Below are positions 6,923-14,745 of a stretch of 15,373 nucleotides of DNA, piece by piece. The notes beneath the pieces are model-generated. The model worked only from the letters and a program-made list of their open reading frames with translations. It was not told the DNA's origin and did not search any database. Every line of letters starts with the position of its first letter. The stretch's first letter is position 1. Source of the DNA: CAMEON01 sp045645165 (GTDB taxonomy: Bacteria > Bacillota > Clostridia > Oscillospirales > CAG-272); the NCBI GenBank assembly GCA_045645165.1, contig JAZRIF010000030.1, positions 1 through 15,373 of the forward strand. The letters are read 5' to 3'. A program made the position numbers and the translations under genes.

Positions 6923-8356
6923 ATGCCCGACGTCAAGACCAAAGCACAAAGCAAATATACCCGGCTTCTGACCAATACGGCGGTGTTTACGGTAGGAAAG
7001 CTGCTCTCCAAGCTCCTCATGTTCTTCATGATCGGGTTGTATACCGCCTGTCTTTCCGAGGCGGAGTTCGGTACGGCGGAGCTGATCACGAACGGGGCGA
7101 ATCTGCTTATTCCCCTGGCCTGCGTGGGCATCAGCGAGGGCATTTTCCGCTCTGCCGCCGCCCGAGACGGGGACAAGGAGGCTTTCTTTACCAACGGGCT
7201 TTTGGTGTACGGTGTGGGATCTCTCGTGTTCCTGTGCCTGTCGCCTCTGCTTGGGCTGATCCCCCGCTTCGGGGAGTCGGTATGGCTCATCGCGGCCTAC
7301 GTGGTGGTGGCTAACCTCCACACCGTGGTGTCTCAGTATCTTTGCGCCATCGGGCGCACCAAGCTCTTTGCGGGGCAGGGAATTCTCAATACCGCCCTGG
7401 TGATCGGGCTGAATATTCTGTTTTTGCCAATACTGGATTTTGGGGTGACGGGGTACGTTGGCTCCATCATTCTGGCGGATCTTCTGACTACGGTGTTCCT
7501 CATTCTGGTGACACGGCTCTGGCGGGCGGTGAGGCCGCGGAGCATTTCCAAGCAGACCATAACCGCCATGCTGAAATTCTGTCTGCCCTTGGTGCCCACC
7601 ACCATTTTCTGGTGGATCACGGGGGTGTCCGACCGTTACATGGTGGACATGATGTGTTCCCCCGAGCTGAACGGTCTGTACACGGCGGCTTACAAGATTC
7701 CCAATCTGCTCATTTACGCCATTTCCATCTTTGACAGCGCGTGGAAGTTGTCGGTGTCAGCGGAGGACGATCCCGAGGCCTGCGCGGCCTTCTACTCCCG
7801 TGTTTGGCGGGTCTACACGACGCTGGCTTTCTTGGGGGGCGGTTGTTTGATCCTGGCCGCACGGCTCTGTGCCCGCATCCTGTTCGCCGAGGCCTTTGAG
7901 GCCGCATGGGTGTACATTCCGATTCTGACCTTTGCCACGGTATTCACCGCCCTTTGCACCTTCCTCGGCTCGGTGTACTTCACCAGCAAGAGGACCATGG
8001 GCTCCATGCTGACCGCGTTGGCGGGGGCTGTGCTGAATGTGGTGCTCAATTTCCTATTGATCCCCCGCTTCGATGCCATGGGTGCGTCGGTGGCGACCTT
8101 TGTGAGCTACTTTGCCGTTTGCATTCTCCGTCTGGTGACCGGGCGGCGGCTCATTCCCTTCAAGAGTGAGTGGGGACGGCTGACCGTGAATACTCTGCTT
8201 GTGGGTGGGCTGACTGTGGCTGTGACCCTGACGGGAACTTACTCCCCCCTCCTGACCTGGGGAGGTGCGGCTGTCCTGTTTGTCCTCTTACTTGGCTTCA
8301 ATATGAGACCTGTCCTGGAGCTTCTGCGGGATGCAAAGAGGATGTTGAGAAGGTAA
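6923..8356 (+). CDS. Polysaccharide/oligosaccharide flippase family membrane protein (Wzx/MOP type)
   Basis: Integral membrane protein of 477 residues with about 12-14 hydrophobic helices along its length, as expected for the MOP exporter superfamily. The N-terminal segment (LLTNTAVFTVGKLLSKLLMF, then LYTACLSEAEFGTAELITNG) is the pattern of the Polysacc_synt family, and the C-terminal half resembles the polysaccharide biosynthesis C domain. Such proteins move lipid-linked sugars across the cytoplasmic membrane for capsule, teichoic acid or other surface glycan assembly. No glycosyltransferase genes are adjacent, so the substrate is unknown; a role as a MurJ-type lipid II flippase is less likely because the characteristic MurJ motifs are not recognised. 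It has its own sigma-A promoter and is flanked on both sides by copies of the hairpin element. The second copy starts 6 nt after the stop codon. Confidence 0.87.
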   Translation: MPDVKTKAQSKYTRLLTNTAVFTVGKLLSKLLMFFMIGLYTACLSEAEFGTAELITNGANLLIPLACVGISEGIFRSAAARDGDKEAFFTNGLLVYGVGSLVFLCLSPLLGLIPRFGESVWLIAAYVVVANLHTVVSQYLCAIGRTKLFAGQGILNTALVIGLNILFLPILDFGVTGYVGSIILADLLTTVFLILVTRLWRAVRPRSISKQTITAMLKFCLPLVPTTIFWWITGVSDRYMVDMMCSPELNGLYTAAYKIPNLLIYAISIFDSAWKLSVSAEDDPEACAAFYSRVWRVYTTLAFLGGGCLILAARLCARILFAEAFEAAWVYIPILTFATVFTALCTFLGSVYFTSKRTMGSMLTALAGAVLNVVLNFLLIPRFDAMGASVATFVSYFAVCILRLVTGRRLIPFKSEWGRLTVNTLLVGGLTVAVTLTGTYSPLLTWGGAAVLFVLLLGFNMRPVLELLRDAKRMLRR

Positions 8357-8362
8357 ATTGGG

Positions 8363-8547
8363 GTTTATGGGGGAGCGACTGGGAGGAACTTCTTGAAAGA
8401 AGTTCCCCCCAGACCCCCTTCAAGAACTTTCAAAAAAATGATAAATAACCCTTTTTAAAAGTTTTGAGGATTCTTAAGGAACTTTTTCAAAAGTTCCTTA
8501 AGCGGGGTGCAGGGGCAGAGCCCCTGGCCGACAAACTCAAATTTGAA
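8363..8547 (+). repeat. Hairpin-rich intergenic element, copy B (between flippase gene and mutS2)
   Basis: Direct, diverged copy of the element at 6608-6803. It begins GTTTATGGGGGAGCG (copy A: GTTTATAGGGGAACG). Hairpin I is GGAACTTCTT-GA-AAGAAGTTCC (8385-8406). II is the weaker AAGAACTTTCAAAAA / TTTTTAAAAGTTTT pairing. III is a perfect 14-pair stem at 8473-8502 with a TC loop; its stem sequence is mostly different from copy A but the geometry is identical. IV is CAGGGGC-AGA-GCCCCTG (8510-8526). The end palindrome CAAATTTGAA is at 8538-8547. It fills almost the whole flippase-mutS2 gap, and no sigma-A promoter for mutS2 is evident. Confidence 0.75.
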
Positions 8548-8575
8548 ATATACACATGATATGAAAGGAATGACT

Positions 8576-10966
8576 ATGAGTTTTTCCGAAAAGACCATAC
8601 GAACACTGGAATTTGACAAGATCTGTGCCATGCTGGAGGAGCACGCCGAGACCGAGGGTGCCAAGATCATGGCGCGGAATCTGCGTCCCTCTGACGATAC
8701 CTACACCGTGCTCCGCCGTCTGCGCCGCACCACCGATGCCCGCAAGCTGGCGGACGCCAAGGGGGCGCCCTCCTTCGGGCGCATCCGCGACGTATCCTCG
8801 GCCTGCGAGCGCGCCGAGAAGGGAGCCATTCTGTCTCCTCGCGAGCTTTTGGACTGCGCCAACGTGTTGCGCACCGCCCGCGTATTGCAGGACTACCATA
8901 CGGGGAACCACCCCTTTGACACGGTTTTGGACGAGGTCTTTGACCGTCTCATTACCGATCGCAAGCTGGAGGATCGCATCCATCGGGCTATCCCCGCCGA
9001 GGATATGATCGCCGACGAGGCCTCTCCTCTGCTGGCGGATATTCGCCGCAAGATCCGCAATGAGAATGCCAAGATCAAGGAGACGCTGCAAAAGCTGATC
9101 TCAAGCAACTCCCGCTACCTCCAGGAGAACATTGTCACCATGCGGGGCGGACGGTACGTCATCCCCGTCAAGGCCGAGTGCAAGGCCGAGGTAAAGGGTC
9201 TGATCCACGATACGTCGGCTACGGGCGCCACCATCTTCATCGAGCCTATGGCGGTGGTGGATGCCAACAACGAGATCCGCATTCTCCACACCAAGGAGGA
9301 GCGGGAGATCGAGCGCATTCTCTCCGAGCTGTCTGCGGCGGTGGGAAGCGTGGCCGATGCCCTGTGGCTGGATTACAAGAACATCAACGAGCTGGCCTTC
9401 GTGTTCGCCTGCGGGGAGTTGTCGGCTTCCATGAAGGGCGTGGCGCCCATGATCTCGGGGGATCGCTCGGTGAATCTGGTGGGTGCGCGTCATCCCCTCA
9501 TCGACAAGGACAAGGTGGTGCCTATTACCATTTCCCTGGGGGATACCTTTGATACGCTTGTCATTACGGGTCCCAACACGGGCGGTAAGACGGTGTCGCT
9601 CAAGACCATCGGGTTGTTCGCGCTCATGGTGCAGTCGGGTCTGCACATCCCCTGCGAGGCGGATTCCTGCATCTGCACCTACGATTCCATCCTGGTGGAT
9701 CTGGGGGATGAGCAGAGCATCGAGCAGTCTCTGTCTACTTTCTCCTCCCATATGGTGAACATTGTCACCATCATGGAGCAGGTGGGGGAGCGGTCGCTGG
9801 TGCTGTTCGACGAGTTGGGCGGCGGTACCGATCCTGTAGAAGGCGCGGCGCTGGCCGTGGCCATTATTGAGTCCGTCCGTGACGCAGGCGCGTGCTGTGT
9901 CGCCACCACCCACTACGCCGAGCTCAAGGCTTACGCTCTGGACACTCCCGGGGTGTGCAACGCTTCCTGTGAGTTCGACGTGGAGACTTTGAAGCCTACC
10001 TACAAGCTCATCATCGGCGCGCCCGGCAAATCCAACGCCTTTGCCATTTCGGAGAAGCTGGGGTTGGATCCTGCCATCATCGAGCGGGCGAAGGAGCGGG
10101 TGAGCTCCGACAACAAGAGCTTTGAATCCGTCATTGAGCAGTTGGAGAACAGCCGCGTCCAGATGGAGAAGGAGCGGGAGGAGGCCAAGCGCCTCCGCGA
10201 GGAGTACGAGCGGTTCAAGGCTGAATCCGAAAAGCAGATACGCCGAAAGGTGGAGAATGCCGAAAAGGAGGCCGAGGCAGCTCGCAAGAAGGCCGCGGCC
10301 ATGGTGCAGTCTGCCAAGGCTTCCTGCGATTTCATCTACGAGCAGATGGATAAGATGAAGAAGGCGCAGGAGGCCGCGCAAGCCGCCGCCGAGCTGGAGG
10401 CCGCAAGGCGTGCGGTTCGTGATCATCTCCGCACCACGGGGGATCTCTTCGACCCCATCGAGGTGCAGGAGGAGGACGAGGGCTACGTGCTGCCCAGACC
10501 CCTCAAGAAAGGGGACAAAGTCCGTATCGTTACCATCCACAAGGAGGGTGTGGTCACCGAGGATCCCAAGGGGAATCTGGTGGCTGTGCAGGCGGGTGTG
10601 GTGCGCACCAAGGCTCGTCTGGAGGATCTGCGTCTCATTGAGGATGATGGAAAAATCAAGGGAGAGCGCAAGAAGGAAGCCCCCAAGATCAAGTCGTCGG
10701 TCAGCGTGGAGCGCTCCAACCAGTTCAAGAGCGAGATCGATCTCCGCGGTATGACGGGTGACGAGGCCTGGCTGGCGGTGGATAAGTATCTGGACGACGC
10801 CGTCATGTACAATATGCAGTCGGTACACCTCATCCACGGCAAGGGCACGGGTGCCCTCAAAAACGCTCTCTGGAAGTTCCTGAGAGGTGACAAGCGCATC
10901 GCATCCTTCCGTATCGGTAAGTACGGCGAGGGTGACGGCGGTGTGACTGTGGTGGAATTGAAGTAA
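8576..10966 (+). CDS. mutS2: Endonuclease MutS2
   Basis: Protein of 796 residues, normal for MutS2. The N-terminal core and lever helices (about 1-290) precede the ABC-type ATPase, with Walker A TGPNTGGKTVSLKT (G332 to T339), Walker B VLFDELGGGTDP (D412, E413) and the Q-loop/signature region between them. A long charged coiled coil covers about 500-630. A KOW-like segment (KKGDKVRIVTIHKEGVV) follows. The C-terminal Smr domain starts near residue 720 with EIDLRG and carries HGKGTG at 754-759. MutS2 lacks the mismatch-recognition domain of MutS; it is linked to suppression of homologous recombination and, in Bacillus, to rescue of collided ribosomes through Smr. AAAGGA at 8564-8569 fixes the start at 8576; an earlier in-frame ATG at 8507 lies inside the repeat element and adds a non-conserved extension. 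A terminator follows at 10974. Confidence 0.95.
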   Translation: MSFSEKTIRTLEFDKICAMLEEHAETEGAKIMARNLRPSDDTYTVLRRLRRTTDARKLADAKGAPSFGRIRDVSSACERAEKGAILSPRELLDCANVLRTARVLQDYHTGNHPFDTVLDEVFDRLITDRKLEDRIHRAIPAEDMIADEASPLLADIRRKIRNENAKIKETLQKLISSNSRYLQENIVTMRGGRYVIPVKAECKAEVKGLIHDTSATGATIFIEPMAVVDANNEIRILHTKEEREIERILSELSAAVGSVADALWLDYKNINELAFVFACGELSASMKGVAPMISGDRSVNLVGARHPLIDKDKVVPITISLGDTFDTLVITGPNTGGKTVSLKTIGLFALMVQSGLHIPCEADSCICTYDSILVDLGDEQSIEQSLSTFSSHMVNIVTIMEQVGERSLVLFDELGGGTDPVEGAALAVAIIESVRDAGACCVATTHYAELKAYALDTPGVCNASCEFDVETLKPTYKLIIGAPGKSNAFAISEKLGLDPAIIERAKERVSSDNKSFESVIEQLENSRVQMEKEREEAKRLREEYERFKAESEKQIRRKVENAEKEAEAARKKAAAMVQSAKASCDFIYEQMDKMKKAQEAAQAAAELEAARRAVRDHLRTTGDLFDPIEVQEEDEGYVLPRPLKKGDKVRIVTIHKEGVVTEDPKGNLVAVQAGVVRTKARLEDLRLIEDDGKIKGERKKEAPKIKSSVSVERSNQFKSEIDLRGMTGDEAWLAVDKYLDDAVMYNMQSVHLIHGKGTGALKNALWKFLRGDKRIASFRIGKYGEGDGGVTVVELK

Positions 10967-10973
10967 ATACACG

Positions 10974-11022
10974 CGCCTTTCCCGAGTTGTGGAATCTTTA
11001 CAAATCGGGGGAGGCGTTTTTT
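10974..11022 (+). terminator. Intrinsic terminator after mutS2
   Basis: Twelve-pair stem CGCCTTTCCCGA (10974-10985) / TCGGGGGAGGCG (11005-11016) with two G-U pairs, a 19-nt loop and six T residues after the right arm. Confidence 0.88.
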
Positions 11023-11035
11023 ATATGTCTGACAA

Positions 11036-11064
11036 TTTACAAAAAACTGAAAATATGGTATAAT
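11036..11064 (+). promoter_or_regulatory. Sigma-A promoter of the large lipoprotein gene
   Basis: TTTACA (11036-11041), 17-nt spacer, TATAAT (11059-11064). Start near 11071, leader about 25 nt, AAAGGA at 11081-11086. An in-frame ATG at 11063 sits inside the -10 box and so cannot be the translation start. Confidence 0.88.
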
Positions 11065-11095
11065 GGAAATAATTATTGCGAAAGGAACCATTTGT

Positions 11096-13663
11096 ATGAA
11101 GAAACTGTTATTATGTTTGGCCTTGCTGTTGACCGGTGTGCTGGCCGTGTCCTGTACGGGGGGAGGCGGCACCGCCGATACCACCCTGCCCGTGGATACC
11201 GACGCTCCCACCGAGGCGCCTACCGAGGCTCTCACTAAGGCACCCACCGAGGAGGCCACCGAGGCTCCCACCGAGGCGACCTTCGACCCTCTGACCTTTG
11301 AGCCTGCCTCGCTGCCCGTTGCTAATGTGGCTCGCGAGGGCTTTGCCCTTGGCTCGGCCACCAAGAACGACGAGGGATACAGCAATCTCCATCTGAACGA
11401 CGGCGACTTCTCTACGGGTTTTTCTACTCCTTGGGGCAAGAACACCGACGCCGCTAAGGAATACTATTTCTTCCTCGATCTGACCTCGGTCAAGGTTCTG
11501 GACAGCGTTAAGGTCTACCCCCTGGCGGGTGACGAGAGCGGTTTCCCCAAGGCCTTTGATATTCTGGTATCTGCCGACGGCGTGGATTACGTCACCGTCG
11601 CTACCGTCACCGACGCCACCCCCGAGGCCGCGAAGGATGGCTTGACCGTAGCCCTGAACGGCGTGGAGGGTCGCTTCGTTAAACTCTTGACTCGTGAGTT
11701 GGGTGCGGGGGATTCTGAAAAGGGAAAGTATCTGGCACTTTCGGAGTTTGAGGTATACTCTCCCATCGACACGGCCTCCAATATGATTCTCAACCGCCAC
11801 GACATCTGGTTGTTCAAGAACCCCGACACCACCCAGAAGCTGGAGGTGCTGTACTACCGCGACGGCACGGCCGTGGATCCTGCGGCACAGCTTCGCTTCG
11901 CTACTTTGGACGCGAGCGTGGCGGCGGTGGATGAGAACGGACTCATCACCCCCGTGGGGCTCGGCAAGACCGACGTGTACGTGACCGACGGGAAGAATCT
12001 GGCGGTGTGCCACGTGGAGGTCAAGGAGGAGGTGCGGGATGAGTTCCGCATCTCGGCGTTCTACCATTCCAACTTCGCCTATCCCGAACAGATTCCCGTG
12101 GGCTTGAAGATTTTGGCCGATGGCGGAGTGGAATACATTGAGGACACCCGTTCTGTCGACCGCGCGGGTAACCATATTTCCATGTACTCCCTGTTCGTCT
12201 GCAACGAGCTGGGGCTGGCCTACTCCCCCAACGACCCCGCAGGCTCCCATAATTTCCTGGAAATGAAGGACGAGGAGATCCTGGCCATCGTGAAGAAGTA
12301 CGAAAACCGCGCGGGCTTCTACGGGATCTACCTGCAGGATGAGCCTCACGACGAATATCTGGGCTATGCTCACGTGTTCCATTTGATTCAAGAGTACAAT
12401 CCTCACCTGATTCCCCATCTGAACCTTCTGCCTCCCTACAACTTTGGCGGTATCGACGAGTACTTCACCGAGTTCGCCGCCGTGGCGGGTGGTACCGGCC
12501 GTATGCGTTTCCTGACTTACGATCATTACCCCTTCATGTGGAATGGCGGCTTTGACAACAAGGTCTATTCCTCTCTCAACCGTCTCCGCAAGGCGGGTCT
12601 TCTCTACCAAGCCGATACGGGCTTCTATATGCAGTCTATGATCATTGATGGGGCATATCCTCTGCTGGACGCCGACGCTCTGCGTTACAACGCCTCTTTG
12701 GGTATGGCCTACGGCATGAAGAACTACAAGTGGTTCGTGGCGCTGACACCCGTGGATGCTGAGGCGGCGGCCTTCAAAACGGGCTTTGTGTCCCCTGATT
12801 TCACCCCTGCGGGGAACTACGAGGGACTGATCGCGGCGGGGAAGTACATCAAGACCGTAGGCAAGGTGCTGGGCAACAGCGACGCTATTGAGGTGTATCA
12901 CGGCCACGGTGAGATCGACAATCCTGTTCTGCCTGATGATTTCATTTTCACCTTGGCCAAGACCGGCGACGCCATCTTTACCCTGTACCAGTCCTTGGAC
13001 GGCTCGGGTCAGCAGCACGTGGTGATCACCAACAAGAAGTTTACCGCAAACGGTGCCATGACTCTGACCCTGAAGGCCAACAAGCAGGGAGACTTCAAGA
13101 TCCTGAATCTGGCTACGGGGGAGATGGAGCCCCTTTCCGTGGGTGCTGACGGTACCTTTACGCTGGATCTGGCGCCCGGACAGTGCGCGGTCATTGAACT
13201 CCCCGCCGGTTGGGACGTGTCCCGTTCCTCGGAAAAGGCCGATAATCTGGCGCTGAACAAGCCTGTGTACGTGTCCTCCTCCTCCGCCTCCTTCTGGCAG
13301 AAGAGCAACATTGCCGCTTACCACTTGACCAACGGCGATCTTACCGGCGGATTCTGGGTAGCAGACCGCGCTGACCGTTCCGGCTGGCTGAAACTGGATC
13401 TGCTGGAGGTCTGTGAGATCAATACGATCAAGGTCTATATGTGCAAGGGTATGCTGAGCGCCCAGCGTTGCAAGGACTTTACCGTTTACGTGTCTGAGGA
13501 TGGCGTGAACTATACGGAGGTAGGCAAGGTGGACGGCCACGCTTGGGATGATCTGACCGTTCCTCTGGAGTTCACCTTCGACAAGGTCAAGGCTCGCTAC
13601 ATCCGCATTGTGTCCGACTCGAACCGTCCCATGGGCGTTGGCGAGATCGAGGTGTACGGTTAA
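11096..13663 (+). CDS. Large surface lipoprotein with two discoidin-like domains and a putative glycosidase-like core
   Basis: Protein of 855 residues from the ATG at 11096. The signal peptide MKKLLLCLALLLTGVLAVSC ends in a lipobox with Cys20. A Thr/Pro/Glu linker (about 24-60, PTEAPTEA repeats) follows. An F5/8 type C (discoidin-like) domain covers about 70-222. A BIG2-like Ig domain covers about 225-308. A central domain of about 300 residues looks like a TIM barrel, with FYGIYLQDEPHDEYLGY carrying D415-E416-P417, a position typical of an acid in clan A glycosidases, and further aromatic/His motifs (LTYDHYPFMW). A beta-sandwich-like stretch covers about 605-705. A second F5/8 type C domain (about 712-855) starts NLALNKPVYVSSSSASFW and ends IRIVSDSNRPMGVGEIEVYG. 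Discoidin domains commonly bind glycans, so a cell-surface glycan-binding or glycan-degrading role is inferred. I cannot name a GH family. It is monocistronic by its promoter and upstream terminator. Confidence 0.85.
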   Translation: MKKLLLCLALLLTGVLAVSCTGGGGTADTTLPVDTDAPTEAPTEALTKAPTEEATEAPTEATFDPLTFEPASLPVANVAREGFALGSATKNDEGYSNLHLNDGDFSTGFSTPWGKNTDAAKEYYFFLDLTSVKVLDSVKVYPLAGDESGFPKAFDILVSADGVDYVTVATVTDATPEAAKDGLTVALNGVEGRFVKLLTRELGAGDSEKGKYLALSEFEVYSPIDTASNMILNRHDIWLFKNPDTTQKLEVLYYRDGTAVDPAAQLRFATLDASVAAVDENGLITPVGLGKTDVYVTDGKNLAVCHVEVKEEVRDEFRISAFYHSNFAYPEQIPVGLKILADGGVEYIEDTRSVDRAGNHISMYSLFVCNELGLAYSPNDPAGSHNFLEMKDEEILAIVKKYENRAGFYGIYLQDEPHDEYLGYAHVFHLIQEYNPHLIPHLNLLPPYNFGGIDEYFTEFAAVAGGTGRMRFLTYDHYPFMWNGGFDNKVYSSLNRLRKAGLLYQADTGFYMQSMIIDGAYPLLDADALRYNASLGMAYGMKNYKWFVALTPVDAEAAAFKTGFVSPDFTPAGNYEGLIAAGKYIKTVGKVLGNSDAIEVYHGHGEIDNPVLPDDFIFTLAKTGDAIFTLYQSLDGSGQQHVVITNKKFTANGAMTLTLKANKQGDFKILNLATGEMEPLSVGADGTFTLDLAPGQCAVIELPAGWDVSRSSEKADNLALNKPVYVSSSSASFWQKSNIAAYHLTNGDLTGGFWVADRADRSGWLKLDLLEVCEINTIKVYMCKGMLSAQRCKDFTVYVSEDGVNYTEVGKVDGHAWDDLTVPLEFTFDKVKARYIRIVSDSNRPMGVGEIEVYG

Positions 13664-13688
13664 TTCTTTCAAAAAAATGCGAAATGCA

Positions 13689-13723
13689 TGACAGATTCGA
13701 GTGTTTTTTCCTGTCTATATAGG
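13689..13723 (+). promoter_or_regulatory. Putative ECF-type promoter P3 (upstream of the small membrane protein pair)
   Basis: TGACA at 13689-13693, 19 nt, then GTCTATATAGGT at 13713-13724, followed by AGAGGG. It is identical in spacing, and nearly so in sequence, to P1 and P2 in front of the two sigma genes. The predicted start near 13730 leaves a leader of about 25 nt to the ATG at 13754. No terminator is seen between the lipoprotein stop (13663) and this site. Confidence 0.58.
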
Positions 13724-13753
13724 TAGAGGGATACACCCGAAAGGAGAATTTGT

Positions 13754-14170
13754 ATGAATATGACACCGTCGACTCCGCCTGTAAAGGCACAAACCAAGCA
13801 TATAGTTCTGTTTGTTGTTGCCTGTGTGTTGCTTGTGCTAGGACTGCTCATTTTATTGCTTCCGACCGAGTTGAGTTCCGACCTTGGAAATACGTCCGAC
13901 TCAACCAACACCGGGCTTCCGGGGGGCGAGTTGATTGTGTTCATGGTGGTTGCTGCCGCGATGGCGTTCGTTGGCATTTTGGTGTTTGGCTTTGTGGCGA
14001 CTTGCTGGGGAATCGGTTTGATTCTTGCGGCACGGCTGGCCATGAACAAGACGGACAAGCCGAAATGGCTATGGATTGCCTCTTATGTTTTGACGACGGT
14101 CTATGCGGTACTCATCGCTGTGGTGATTGTTCCGGTCGTTGTCAAGCTGATTTGGGTTTTCCTATTTTGA
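13754..14170 (+). CDS. Small multi-pass membrane protein, unknown function (paralogue 1)
   Basis: Protein of 138 residues, not recognised. A short N-terminal tail is followed by hydrophobic segments at about 16-38, 57-92 (long enough for one or two helices) and 106-136. Between the last two lies the conserved cytoplasmic-looking loop MNKTDKPKWLWIAS. A short Ser/Thr/Asn/Asp-rich loop (about 42-55) follows the first helix. AAAGGAG lies 7 nt before the ATG. The protein is paralogous to the gene at 14268: both share KHIVL near the start, CWGIGLI/CWGLGIV, and MNKxDKPKWLW. The putative ECF promoter P3 lies just upstream, so it is a candidate target of the sigma factors at 460 and 1718. It could be an envelope-stress or immunity-like membrane protein, but nothing in the sequence proves a role. 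Confidence 0.72.
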   Translation: MNMTPSTPPVKAQTKHIVLFVVACVLLVLGLLILLLPTELSSDLGNTSDSTNTGLPGGELIVFMVVAAAMAFVGILVFGFVATCWGIGLILAARLAMNKTDKPKWLWIASYVLTTVYAVLIAVVIVPVVVKLIWVFLF

Positions 14171-14247
14171 GCGAATATGAGAAACCGCCCCGACTTACGT
14201 ATCTGGTGATCATGCTGATGATGCTGGGGCTGTGGTTCCTTACGTGA
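14167..14247 (+). CDS. Possible 26-residue membrane microprotein (low confidence)
   Basis: A TTG at 14167 overlaps the TGA of the preceding gene (TTGA) and opens a 26-residue frame starting MSEYEKPPRLTYLV: a charged head, then a hydrophobic segment rich in Leu/Met ending FLT. It could be translated by termination-reinitiation. There is no clear Shine-Dalgarno sequence. It might instead be a decayed remnant of a third paralogue or a chance open frame. Reported because it fills the gap between the two paralogues and looks like a single membrane helix. Confidence 0.25.
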   Translation: MSEYEKPPRLTYLVIMLMMLGLWFLT

Positions 14248-14267
14248 CGGACGGAGGTAAGAATGTA

Positions 14268-14654
14268 ATGAAGCGTGACGGTGTATCCATCGCGGTCAAG
14301 AAACGCCATATCGTGCTGCTCATCCTGTCCTGCGTGTGCCTTCTGATAACCCTGTCGGGAGCGCGGGATCTTGTGGAGTCCTTTCTGCTTTCCGATGCTC
14401 CTGCACCGCCCTCCGACGACGGAACGGGCATGGGTTGGTTCGGCGTATTTCTGGGAGAGGCCTTGCGGGGCTTTGCGTTATTCGTTCTGCTGGCCGCGTT
14501 GATTCCGTGCTGGGGTTTGGGAATCGTTATTACGGTTTTGATGACCATGAACAAGCAAGACAAGCCCAAGTGGCTGTGGGTGGCTTCGCTGGGGTTGGCT
14601 GTCGTTTTCGGGGTGATTGCGACGGGAGTGATTGCGGTTTGGATATTGGCTTGA
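14268..14654 (+). CDS. Small multi-pass membrane protein, unknown function (paralogue 2)
   Basis: Protein of 128 residues starting MKRDGVSIAVKKRHIVLLIL; GGAGG at 14253-14257 lies 10 nt before this ATG, which is better placed than the in-frame ATG at 14232. Hydrophobic segments lie at about 14-32, 55-88 (possibly two helices) and 98-127. A loop with Pro/Asp/Gly (about 40-52) follows the first helix. The loop MNKQDKPKWLWVAS matches the paralogue at 13754 residue for residue except for two positions. The order of helices and loops is the same, so this is a tandem duplication that has diverged mainly in the first loop. The two genes are probably one transcription unit from P3, closed by the terminator at 14671. 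Function is not recognised. Confidence 0.72.
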   Translation: MKRDGVSIAVKKRHIVLLILSCVCLLITLSGARDLVESFLLSDAPAPPSDDGTGMGWFGVFLGEALRGFALFVLLAALIPCWGLGIVITVLMTMNKQDKPKWLWVASLGLAVVFGVIATGVIAVWILA

Positions 14655-14670
14655 ATTGAATATGAAAATA

Positions 14671-14713
14671 CCGCCTCGGCGGGACCTTGGGAGTCCGTCG
14701 GGGCGGGTTTTTT
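14671..14713 (+). terminator. Intrinsic terminator after the small membrane protein pair
   Basis: GC-rich stem CCGCCTCGGCGGGAC (14671-14685) / GTCCGTCGGGGCGG (14693-14706) with two G-U pairs and a one-base bulge, 7-nt loop, tail GTTTTTT. It lies 16 nt after the stop at 14654. Confidence 0.88.
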
Positions 14714-14745
14714 AAAATTTGGGTTTATCTGCCAGTTGTGCTTAT

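Noticed and set aside
9101..10972. Long open frame antisense to mutS2
   Set aside because: Same codon-bias shadow; the plus strand is unambiguous MutS2.
13431..13441. Further GTCTATAT-like word inside the lipoprotein gene
   Set aside because: No TGWCA box at the required 19-nt distance and it lies in well-supported coding sequence.
11111..13672. Long open frame antisense to the large lipoprotein gene (about 850 codons)
   Set aside because: The plus strand has a signal peptide, promoter, ribosome binding site and recognisable domains; the antisense product is compositionally an antisense shadow.
13750..14166. Alternative frame overlapping the first small membrane protein
   Set aside because: It is Cys/Gly/Asp-rich without helices, whereas the frame from 13754 has clear membrane segments and a paralogue at 14268; only its last 26 codons are considered separately.
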